Source of the DNA: Bacteroidota bacterium
Lineage (GTDB): Bacteria; Bacteroidota; Bacteroidia; B-17B0; Aurantibacillaceae
Reading direction: 5' to 3'
Length of the DNA stretch: 64,000 nt
NCBI GenBank assembly: GCA_017303905.1
Contig: JAFLBH010000001.1
Coordinates: forward strand, 310,001 to 374,000
In this document: positions 45,458 through 52,967 of the stretch, in pieces
Layout: each line of letters begins with the position of its first letter
How positions within the stretch are numbered: the first letter of the stretch is position 1
Program-made: the position numbers and the translations under genes
The notes under the pieces: model-generated
Databases searched by the model: none
Told to the model about the DNA's origin: nothing
Seen by the model: the letters and a program-made list of their open reading frames with translations, nothing else

Positions 45458-48400
45458 TTATTTTATCAGGGTAACGTGACCGGTTTTATGTTTTACTTGT
45501 CCGTCGGCCGTTTTGAATTGAAGTTTATAAACATAAACATCATCTTTTAAAGGGTCTCCGCTGTTATTCATTCCGCCTGTCCAGCCGGTTTGATAGTCCT
45601 GAGTGGCAAACAAACGCTCACCCCAACGGTCAAATATTTCCATTTTGTAGTAGGATAAATCTAAACCGTAAGGTGTAAATACCGGGCGGAAGAAGTCGTT
45701 AACACCATCGTTATTAGGCGTAAATGAATTCGGCACCCATACACCATAATCGTTTTTCACATCCACTAATTTTGTGATGGTGTCGGTACATCCGTATTCG
45801 TTTGTTGCAACTAAAGTAATATACATGGTTCCGTGCTCACTGAAAATATAGCTTGCATTAACCGTGTTGAACTGCATTATATTACCGACATTCCAATAAT
45901 AGGTGTTGTTTTGTAATACTGTACTTGTATTTATGAATTCAACCTCAGGTGTAGCTACTGTAATATTTTCATCCGGTAAAATATTGAAGTTTGCTACCGG
46001 AGATGGGTAAATAACAATTGGCATTGGTAATTGAGTAAACACACGGCAACCAATGTTATCCATGTAATCGAATGTTACAAAGTAATTACCAGGTGTAGTA
46101 TAGGTGTGTGTTGCAGATAAACCACTTGCAGTGTTGCTGTCACCAAAAGTCCAGAAACCGGTACCGGTATTTACATTTGGTGAAGAGAATGTGATTGAGC
46201 CCGGCACACAAGATGTTAATGTAGATGTAACAATGTTTGCAATTGGTTGAGGGTTTACCTGAACCGCTATGGTTGAAACATCAGGACATAAACTTGCTGT
46301 TGGCATAGAGTGTGTTGAATACGTTAATGTAAACAATCCTGAACCTGAGAATGTAGGATCGAATGTTGTACCAATAACACCAGGACCACTCCATGTTCCG
46401 CCTGTTTGCATAACAACTCCATTTAAGTTAGTTGGCGTTGCATTCCAGCAATATGGTCCAACGGTTGAAGTTAATGTGGCGGGAACAAATTTCTCAACGT
46501 TAATATCCATTGTTGCCGTCTTAACACATGGTCCGCTTGTTACAGTATAACCAATTGTGTTTGCACCAATAATCGCTAATTGAGGGTCAAATAATCCGGA
46601 AAGTGAAACTGCATTATTATTCACACCACCTATAACACCACCCGGAGGCGCCATTAATATTTGTGATGGAGGCATTGTGTTACAATATGGTCCCATTGGT
46701 GTAAGCGTTGGTGTTGGGATGGTATGAACATCAATTTGAAGTGTTGAAACATCCGGACACAATGTTAATGTAGGAACCGAGCTAGTGTTATAAGTAATGA
46801 AATATGTTCCCGGACCAGATAATGCAGGGTCAAACACGTTAGCGTTTACTCCTGTTCCTGTCCAAGTACCTGTTGTATTTGCAACAATACCCATTAAGTT
46901 AACAGTAGGGTCGCTTACACAAAGCGGAGTTACAGATCCTGTTAAGGTTGCAGGATTGTATTGCTCTACATTAATATTAAGCGTGGTTGTTGCCGAACAA
47001 GTTCCTTGCCCGACTGTATACGCTACGGTATTTGAACCAACCGTTGCCAATGAAGGGGTGAATACACCTGTTCCTGTTAAATAGGCTGATGGAGTCCAAG
47101 AACCTGTTGTTGGTGTTACACTAATTGGAGTAGGTGCAAAATTTGTACAGAAAGCTCCGCTGGTAATAGTAGGCGTAACAGGATTAATCACCATGATGTC
47201 TACTGTTTGTGATTGCGCACAGTTTACTTGGTTAATTGGATTAACGGTAATTGTATAAATAGTGCTTACACTTGGCGTAGAAATTGTACTCTGCGTGTTG
47301 GTACTTGTTAAAGCATAGTTTGGTGTCCAGCTATAAGTAAAGTTTGCAGGATTCGTTGCACCACAACTTCCAAAACGCACATTAGGACGATTAACGCTTG
47401 TGGATGCGAAATTGGTAGTTCCACACATTGGCTGGCTATCGCTGAAAGAATAGCGGGTTCTTACTACGCCTATATTTGTTGATTGCATAATTGGGTTGGA
47501 GGTCCAGCTTACGCCTGTGTTTAAAGCGTAGCAAACATCCACCAAAATACTTGATACTCCATCCCATTCATAAGGAGTGGTAAATGTATGAGTATTCCAA
47601 CCAATAACCGGAGAATAGTTTGTTGCTGCCAATACAGTAGTTAATCCGGTATTATCCCAAGTACTGTTTAATGTAGTTAAATTGGTACATTTCATTTTAA
47701 TGGTAAAGCCTGGTAATGTTCCAATATATCCGGAAGAGTTGGTTCCATTAGGTAATTTAGATGTTACCCAAAAAGCAATTGAAGAAATTACACCGGGCTG
47801 AACACCTGCAGCGGTTAATTCTGCAGCAGTAAATAACAATTGATGACGGTTATTTCTATAATAATGTCCATAAATACACGGCCAAGAAAACTGAGTGTTA
47901 CTTACCGTACCGGCACCAATTTGATTAATATTAGGGGTAGTGCACCCTCCTGAAGTTGAAGGACCGCATGATGTTGGAACAGTTGTACCAAAATTAGCTG
48001 CCATCGGAACAGTTCCGGTTACACAAAGTGTTGTTTGAGTAGTAGGCGTTACTGTATAGCTGAATGTATATGGATTTACAGTAAATGTTTGCGTATACCA
48101 ACACGCGCCATCAAATACGTTGGCTGTGTAAGTACCAATTGATAAACCTGTAACGCTGTCTTTTTTACTAGTTGTTGGCCCGAATAAGTTGCTGAATCCG
48201 CCAGGACCTGTTACGGTATAAGTGTACGGACCAAGTTGCGTCGTAGATAGATTAACAACACCATAGGATACTGAACCACTGGTTGCACAAATTGGTTTTA
48301 CATTGCTTACATAAATACTTCCACCCGGAATTTGTGATAATACCATTCGGACGGAATCTTTACATCCTTGCGGAGTTGTATAAGTAACATAATAAACACC

Positions 48401-50041
48401 TCCGTTAACCGGATTTGGTACAGCTAAACTTGGCTGACCTGCGGCGGCAGGAATTGGCGTTAAGTTTTGATACCATTGATAATTTGTTCCTGTTGTTGCG
48501 GTAAGTATAGCTAGGTTCCCGCAATAAGGCGAGGATTTCGTATAATAAGTAGGCGGTGCAACCCCCACTTGCACAGTCGCTGTGGCAACACCACATGAAA
48601 TCGCCGTAACAGAGACAGTATACACTCCCGGCGGAAGGTTAGTTGCAACACTATTAGTTCCGACGACTTGATTAGCAGAATTCACCCATGTAAAATTATA
48701 TCCTACATTACTTCCAATTACCTGTGCAATGGCTGTACCACTACTTCCGCCCGGACAAGTTGGAGTTGAACCCATACTCGTAATTTGCACGCCTGAAATT
48801 TTAATCGTGTCATTTAATGTAATTGTACAACCGGTTGGTGTTTTCATTTGAACCTGATAAACCTGACCAACAATAGCGGGATTAATCGTTAATGTTCCGG
48901 TATTTCCACCCTGACCCGCAGGCATTGGCGTCATACCGGGTAATTGATACCACTGATATTGAACATACCCTGCAGGTGCAGTTAAAACCGCTGTATTTGT
49001 ACCTGCACACATACTAGAATAAGCACCACCTTGAGAGCACTCAGCATCCACATACGCATATCCATAATGCCCACCATAACAACAACCACCTACTGTAAAT
49101 TCCAAATTAACGGCGGTTACTGTTGCGTAAGCCGGTGAGCTTAAATCAACACCGTATTGTCTCCAAGGCCTGTACTTGACTTGACTAAATCCAATGGCAC
49201 TAGTTTTGAAAGAAGTATCTGTAGTTGCCTGCAATCCGTTTACGTTGTAAACACCACATGTTCCTCCTATTGGATTATTGTTTTGATCGGTTACAGAAAC
49301 TTTAAAATAAGGCTGTTCATTTGCAGCGTGTGATCCATAAAATACAACTGCAAAAGCATAAGTAATATTTCTGTTTTGTGGAGTTAATGCAAAATTATAT
49401 CGCATTTTGCAGGCTCTGTAATTTGCAATGGCTCCATTCATACGAACAGAATTTCCATCAGTATAAAAAGGACAAACATGAGGAATTTCAGAAACTGTTT
49501 GAGTTCCTACAATTTTTACAGCTATAGAATCATAGCCGAATTGGTTACACGTAGGATAATTAGGATTAGTTGCCGGAATATTCATTACGGTATGATAGTT
49601 CTGAGCATTAGTTAGTCCCGCATTTGCTCCGGCAGGGCTCACAATAGCAGCGCCAATTTGTGTATAATTCGGGCTTTGAGAGCCTGCAGGCCCACATGTA
49701 TTAGAATTTCCTGTGCTACCTGTCCAGTTTGCGAAATTTGTATTTTCAAAACTTGCGTTAACACATGCGGCACCTTGCGTTGAGTTTATTCCTTTTGCAT
49801 TCCAAGCATAAGGATCAACCGGAGTACTGTTTTTAGCGTCAACCTTCGCATAAAACTCACGCTCTAAAGCGAATAAGTATCCTTCAACATCATCATAATG
49901 AATTCCTTTAGCAGCCGCTTCTTTCTCAGCTGCTTTTCTGTCAAACCACGGCGCCTCTTTTTTAGCTTGAGAAAATGTAATTACCGACTGGAAAATAATA
50001 GCTACAACCAGTAACGACTTAAATATATTTGTGTTCTTCAT
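45458..50041 (-). CDS. Secreted T9SS substrate with PKD-like domains and gliding-associated C-terminal domain (paralogue B)
   Basis: The product has 1,527 residues. It has the same architecture and co-linear sequence as the 1,521-residue neighbour: an N-terminal signal-type segment (MKNTNIFKSLLVVAIIFQS), then DVEGYLFALEREFYAKVDAK, DPYAWNAKGINS, FTVGGCCYGGHYGYAYVDAE, Ig/PKD-like repeats (LTGSVTPLCVSDPTVNLMG) and the C-terminal sorting domain (WVPNSFTPNNDGVNDFF ... HKTGHVTLIK). The pair arose by tandem duplication. Divergence is spread unevenly: the LTGSVTPLC blocks are almost identical while the cysteine/Ser region near residue 650 differs. Export by T9SS is inferred from the C-terminal domain. 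Confidence 0.92.
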   Translation of the reverse strand: MKNTNIFKSLLVVAIIFQSVITFSQAKKEAPWFDRKAAEKEAAAKGIHYDDVEGYLFALEREFYAKVDAKNSTPVDPYAWNAKGINSTQGAACVNASFENTNFANWTGSTGNSNTCGPAGSQSPNYTQIGAAIVSPAGANAGLTNAQNYHTVMNIPATNPNYPTCNQFGYDSIAVKIVGTQTVSEIPHVCPFYTDGNSVRMNGAIANYRACKMRYNFALTPQNRNITYAFAVVFYGSHAANEQPYFKVSVTDQNNNPIGGTCGVYNVNGLQATTDTSFKTSAIGFSQVKYRPWRQYGVDLSSPAYATVTAVNLEFTVGGCCYGGHYGYAYVDAECSQGGAYSSMCAGTNTAVLTAPAGYVQYQWYQLPGMTPMPAGQGGNTGTLTINPAIVGQVYQVQMKTPTGCTITLNDTIKISGVQITSMGSTPTCPGGSSGTAIAQVIGSNVGYNFTWVNSANQVVGTNSVATNLPPGVYTVSVTAISCGVATATVQVGVAPPTYYTKSSPYCGNLAILTATTGTNYQWYQNLTPIPAAAGQPSLAVPNPVNGGVYYVTYTTPQGCKDSVRMVLSQIPGGSIYVSNVKPICATSGSVSYGVVNLSTTQLGPYTYTVTGPGGFSNLFGPTTSKKDSVTGLSIGTYTANVFDGACWYTQTFTVNPYTFSYTVTPTTQTTLCVTGTVPMAANFGTTVPTSCGPSTSGGCTTPNINQIGAGTVSNTQFSWPCIYGHYYRNNRHQLLFTAAELTAAGVQPGVISSIAFWVTSKLPNGTNSSGYIGTLPGFTIKMKCTNLTTLNSTWDNTGLTTVLAATNYSPVIGWNTHTFTTPYEWDGVSSILVDVCYALNTGVSWTSNPIMQSTNIGVVRTRYSFSDSQPMCGTTNFASTSVNRPNVRFGSCGATNPANFTYSWTPNYALTSTNTQSTISTPSVSTIYTITVNPINQVNCAQSQTVDIMVINPVTPTITSGAFCTNFAPTPISVTPTTGSWTPSAYLTGTGVFTPSLATVGSNTVAYTVGQGTCSATTTLNINVEQYNPATLTGSVTPLCVSDPTVNLMGIVANTTGTWTGTGVNANVFDPALSGPGTYFITYNTSSVPTLTLCPDVSTLQIDVHTIPTPTLTPMGPYCNTMPPSQILMAPPGGVIGGVNNNAVSLSGLFDPQLAIIGANTIGYTVTSGPCVKTATMDINVEKFVPATLTSTVGPYCWNATPTNLNGVVMQTGGTWSGPGVIGTTFDPTFSGSGLFTLTYSTHSMPTASLCPDVSTIAVQVNPQPIANIVTSTLTSCVPGSITFSSPNVNTGTGFWTFGDSNTASGLSATHTYTTPGNYFVTFDYMDNIGCRVFTQLPMPIVIYPSPVANFNILPDENITVATPEVEFINTSTVLQNNTYYWNVGNIMQFNTVNASYIFSEHGTMYITLVATNEYGCTDTITKLVDVKNDYGVWVPNSFTPNNDGVNDFFRPVFTPYGLDLSYYKMEIFDRWGERLFATQDYQTGWTGGMNNSGDPLKDDVYVYKLQFKTADGQVKHKTGHVTLIK

Positions 50042-50341
50042 GATCTTGAATAAAGTTTACTATGTAAAGTTAAGCATATTTTGGGGGCTGCCCCCTCCGT
50101 TTTACTCATTAAAACCCGCCATTCACTAACTTAACATTATTAACAATTTGTATTTGAAAATGAGGTAGTTATGCTTCGAATTCTAACTTGAACCTGCAAA
50201 TTTCATGAAATTGTATGATTTTCCTCGAAGACAGTATAATAACTTTTTACGTTTACAAGTAAAAAATCAAAAACACAATTAATTGAATTTTAATTAATTA
50301 TGATTACAAAATTTACTTTTCAAAAGCCGTATGTTAAACTG
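50042..50341. other. 300-bp intergenic region upstream of paralogue B
   Basis: It holds the shared element (50083-50110) near paralogue B. The remainder is AT-rich, with a TTTAATTAATTA tract near 50285-50300. No terminator for the 3-hydroxyanthranilate dioxygenase gene ending at 50342, no ORF and no RNA gene were recognised. Confidence 0.4.
50083..50110 (-). promoter_or_regulatory. Shared upstream element of paralogue B
   Basis: On the minus strand this reads AATGAGTAAAACGGAGGGGG then CAGCCCCC, a palindromic GGGGGC-AG-CCCCC flanked by TGAGTAAA. It sits about 42 bp upstream of the ATG and matches the copy at 45355-45382. It may be a protein-binding site or the foot of a 5' hairpin. Confidence 0.5.
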
Positions 50342-50863
50342 CTAGGAAATAACAGGTGGTGGTTCCATTACGTGTCCGCACTTTTTACAGGTGCGTAAAT
50401 CTTTGGAATTATAGAATTTTTCGAAGACAGCCTGAAACTGATTCGTGATATCCGTTAGGGTAAAATATTCGTCGTATAGTTTTTCGTTACATTTTTCGCA
50501 AAACCACATCAATCCGTCCTTTTCACCATCACGACGCTTTCTCTCCATCACCAAGCCTATTGTGTTTTTAAAACGACGTGGGTTATGTGGAACTCGTGGC
50601 GGTAATAAAAATATTTCTCCCTCTTTAATTGGCACTTCAACTGCTTTACCATTCTCTTGTATCTGAACAATCACATCTCCTTCCAGTTGATAAAAGAACT
50701 CTTCACTTTCATTATAGTGATAGTCCTTTCGCGAATTTGGTCCGCCAACTACCATCACAATAAATTCGGCATCCTTATAAACCACTTTGTTGTTAACGGG
50801 TGGTTTCAGTAAATGGCGATTTTCATCAATCCATTTTTTAAAATTAAACGGGCGTGTAATCAT
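50342..50863 (-). CDS. 3-hydroxyanthranilate 3,4-dioxygenase
   Basis: The product has 173 residues, a cupin of the HAAO/NbaC family. It opens the ring of 3-hydroxyanthranilate in the kynurenine route to quinolinate (NAD synthesis) or tryptophan breakdown. The catalytic iron ligands are visible in KDYHYNESEEFFYQLEGD (His and Glu) and LLPPRVPHNPRRF (His). The C-terminal rubredoxin-like metal site has CEKCNEKLYDEYF and CKKCGHVMEPP, as in bacterial members. Other kynurenine genes are not in the window. It lies 39 bp after asd in the same direction and probably shares its transcript. Confidence 0.93.
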   Translation of the reverse strand: MITRPFNFKKWIDENRHLLKPPVNNKVVYKDAEFIVMVVGGPNSRKDYHYNESEEFFYQLEGDVIVQIQENGKAVEVPIKEGEIFLLPPRVPHNPRRFKNTIGLVMERKRRDGEKDGLMWFCEKCNEKLYDEYFTLTDITNQFQAVFEKFYNSKDLRTCKKCGHVMEPPPVIS

Positions 50864-50902
50864 AAACTAAATGTAGAGCTTAAAAATTAAAAGTCAAAAT
50901 GA

Positions 50903-51892
50903 TTAAACCAATTTGCTTTTCATTAAATACTCCGCAATCTGTACAGCGTTGGTAGCGGCTCCTTTTCTCAAATTATCGGCAACAATCCACATGTTTACTG
51001 TTTTTGGTTGTGATTCGTCTCTGCGAATTCTTCCAACAAATACCTCATCTTTTTGATGCGCATTCATTGGCATCGGATAAATTTGATTCGCCGGGTCATC
51101 TTGTAAAATTATGCCCGGTGTGTTTTTCATGATTTCAAAAATATCTTTCAATTCAAACTCGTTTTCAAACTCAATATTTACGCTTTCACTATGGCCGCCC
51201 ATAACTGGAATACGCACTGTAGTAGCAGTCACAGCAATTGAATTATCTCCCATAATTTTCTTCGTCTCATTCACCATTTTCATTTCTTCCTTGGTATAGC
51301 CATTATCGAGGAAAACATCGATTTGAGGAATCACATTCAAATCAATTGGGTATTTGTAGGCCATCTCCCCTTTCACACCGTTTCTTTCGTTGTTAAGCTG
51401 ACTAACGGCCTTCACCCCTGTACCTGTAACAGATTGATATGTACTCACCACAACACGCTTGATTTTATATTTTTTATGCAGCGGATTTAGCGCTACCACC
51501 ATTTGAATAGTGGAGCAATTGGGATTCGCGATAATTTTATCGGCAGCTGTTAGCGCTGATGCGTTAATTTCAGGAACCACTAATTTTTTAGTTGGATCCA
51601 TACGCCATGCCGAAGAATTATCAATAACGGTTGTTCCGGCAGCCGCAAACTTGGGCGCTGCTTCCAGTGAAGTGCTTCCGCCGGCAGAAAACAATGCAAT
51701 TTCAGGTTTTAATGCCACAGCCTGATCAATGGAATGTATCTTATACTTTTTCCCTTTAAATTCAATTTCCTTACCTACTGATTTCTCGGAGGCAACCGGA
51801 ATTAATTCTGTAACCGGAAAATTTCTTTCCTCTAATACTTGTAACATTACGGTGCCAACTAATCCTGTGGCGCCTACTACTGCAACTTTCAT
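50903..51892 (-). CDS. asd: Aspartate-semialdehyde dehydrogenase
   Basis: The product has 329 residues. It reduces aspartyl phosphate to aspartate semialdehyde, the branch point to lysine, diaminopimelate, threonine, methionine and isoleucine. The N-terminal NADP motif is MKVAVVGATGLVGTVMLQVL. The catalytic cysteine is in IIANPNCSTIQMVVAL. Substrate-binding and C-terminal blocks are RIPVMGGHSESVNIEFE and FVGRIRRDESQPKTVNMWIV. The leader upstream (51893-52030) is an apparent attenuator with a lysine-rich leader peptide, so expression probably follows lysine supply. 3-hydroxyanthranilate dioxygenase follows after 39 bp. Confidence 0.96.
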   Translation of the reverse strand: MKVAVVGATGLVGTVMLQVLEERNFPVTELIPVASEKSVGKEIEFKGKKYKIHSIDQAVALKPEIALFSAGGSTSLEAAPKFAAAGTTVIDNSSAWRMDPTKKLVVPEINASALTAADKIIANPNCSTIQMVVALNPLHKKYKIKRVVVSTYQSVTGTGVKAVSQLNNERNGVKGEMAYKYPIDLNVIPQIDVFLDNGYTKEEMKMVNETKKIMGDNSIAVTATTVRIPVMGGHSESVNIEFENEFELKDIFEIMKNTPGIILQDDPANQIYPMPMNAHQKDEVFVGRIRRDESQPKTVNMWIVADNLRKGAATNAVQIAEYLMKSKLV

Positions 51893-51916
51893 TTTCTTTT
51901 TCTTTTTTAATTAAAC

Positions 51917-51988
51917 AAAAAAGCCTCTCCACATCGGAAAGGCCTTATATCATTATAATAAAATGTACAGCCTTTCCTATCGGAAAAG
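51917..51988 (-). promoter_or_regulatory. Transcription attenuator of asd
   Basis: On the minus strand, region 1 CTTTTCC (51988-51982) pairs with the start of region 2 GGAAAGGC (51977-51970) across a GATA loop. Region 3 GCCTTTCC (51943-51936) pairs with region 4 GGAGAGGC (51930-51923) and is followed by U6 (51922-51917): an intrinsic terminator 24 nt before the asd ATG. Regions 2 and 3 are perfectly complementary over 8 bp, the antiterminator. The one imperfect pair of the terminator is U-G in this direction but C-A in the other, so the structure is built for the minus strand. Region 1 lies in the last codons of the leader peptide and region 2 directly after its stop codon. Confidence 0.8.
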
Positions 51989-52021
51989 TTTCTTTGCACA
52001 TTTTATTTTCTTTATCATCAT
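51977..52021 (-). CDS. Leader peptide of asd (lysine-rich)
   Basis: This 14-codon frame encodes MMIKKIKCAKKLFR and ends TAG. Five of 14 residues are Lys, plus Met and Ile, all products of the pathway asd feeds. It begins 8 bp after the -7 box, so the leader mRNA starts almost at this ATG. The AAG AAA pair (residues 10-11) lies directly before region 1 of the attenuator, which is where a ribosome stalled for charged tRNA(Lys) would cover region 1. Translation has not been shown. Confidence 0.7.
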   Translation of the reverse strand: MMIKKIKCAKKLFR

Positions 52022-52029
52022 TACGGGAG

Positions 52030-52063
52030 CAAATATCAAAAGTTTTTGATTAAATGCAAAAAA
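52030..52063 (-). promoter_or_regulatory. Promoter of asd and its leader
   Basis: On the minus strand TTTTTTG (52063-52057), a 19-bp spacer and GATATTTG (52037-52030) give a -33/-7 pair differing from TAnnTTTG only in the first base of the -7 box. Transcription should start around 52023-52027, giving a leader of about 130 nt. Confidence 0.65.
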
Positions 52064-52091
52064 TACTTTTTACAAAGCTTACCTTCACACC

Positions 52092-52967
52092 GTGAAACAA
52101 TCTGCTACTTCCTGGATTATCTTAATTGTACTTTCGTTGGTATGGGGTAGCTCTTTCATTTTAATGAAACAAGGATTGATTGCCTTTACCAGTGATGAGG
52201 TGGCTGCTCTGCGAATTGCTATAGCTTTCATTTTTCTTTTACCTCTTTTATTGAAACATTTTAAAAGTGTTGACTTAAAAAAGGATTTAAAAGGTTTAGT
52301 GTTAATGGGGGTATTCGGCAATTTCATACCTGCCTTCTTATTTACCAAAGCCGAAACTGAAATCAGCAGTAGCTTAACCGGAATGCTAAATGCCTTAACA
52401 CCTCTATTCACTGTTTTAATAGGGGCTCTGGTTTACAAAACAAAAATCAAAAACTCACAGCTGCTTGGTGTGGCGGTTGGATTAGTAGGAGCCGTGCTGC
52501 TTCTAGGTATGAATAGCGGAAGTGAATCTTCCAAAAATTTAAATTACAGTTTACTGGTAGTGGCCGCCACTTTTTGTTACGCCATCAGTGTTAACGGTAT
52601 TAAAAAGTATTTAACTGAAGTAAATTCGGTTGCGGCCAGTGTCTGGTCATTCACTATTATCGGACCAATGGCTCTTGTTTATTTGTTTTCCAGTACTGAT
52701 TTTCATTCTCATCTCATGGAGCATCCCCAAGGGGCTTCCTCCTTTGGTTTTATTTGCATACTCGCTATTTGCGGAACGGCTTTGTCGATCATTTTATTTA
52801 ATAATTTAATTAAAGCAGCCGGTGCAGTATTTGCCGCGAGCTGTACTTATTTAATTCCGATCGTGGCGGTTGGTTGGGGAATTTTAGACGGCGAAAGCGT
52901 AGGAATGATTCAATTCGTTTCCGTTGCTATTATTATAGTGGGCGTTTGGCTCATCAACAAGAAATAA
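52092..52967 (+). CDS. EamA/DMT-family transporter
   Basis: The product has 291 residues from a GTG at 52092. It is made of two EamA halves with about ten membrane helices. The first half starts SWIILIVLSLVWGSSFILMK; the second contains LLVVAATFCYAISVNGIKKY and KAAGAVFAASCTYLIPIVAVGWGILDGE. Such proteins usually export amino acids or other metabolites. The divergent asd suggests, but does not show, an amino-acid link. Its last 14 bp overlap the end of the convergent 551-residue gene. Confidence 0.88.
   Translation: MKQSATSWIILIVLSLVWGSSFILMKQGLIAFTSDEVAALRIAIAFIFLLPLLLKHFKSVDLKKDLKGLVLMGVFGNFIPAFLFTKAETEISSSLTGMLNALTPLFTVLIGALVYKTKIKNSQLLGVAVGLVGAVLLLGMNSGSESSKNLNYSLLVVAATFCYAISVNGIKKYLTEVNSVAASVWSFTIIGPMALVYLFSSTDFHSHLMEHPQGASSFGFICILAICGTALSIILFNNLIKAAGAVFAASCTYLIPIVAVGWGILDGESVGMIQFVSVAIIIVGVWLINKK

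Noticed and set aside
51893..52063. Lysine riboswitch upstream of asd
   Set aside because: The leader is far too short and lacks the conserved five-helix core; the leader peptide and alternative stems explain it better.
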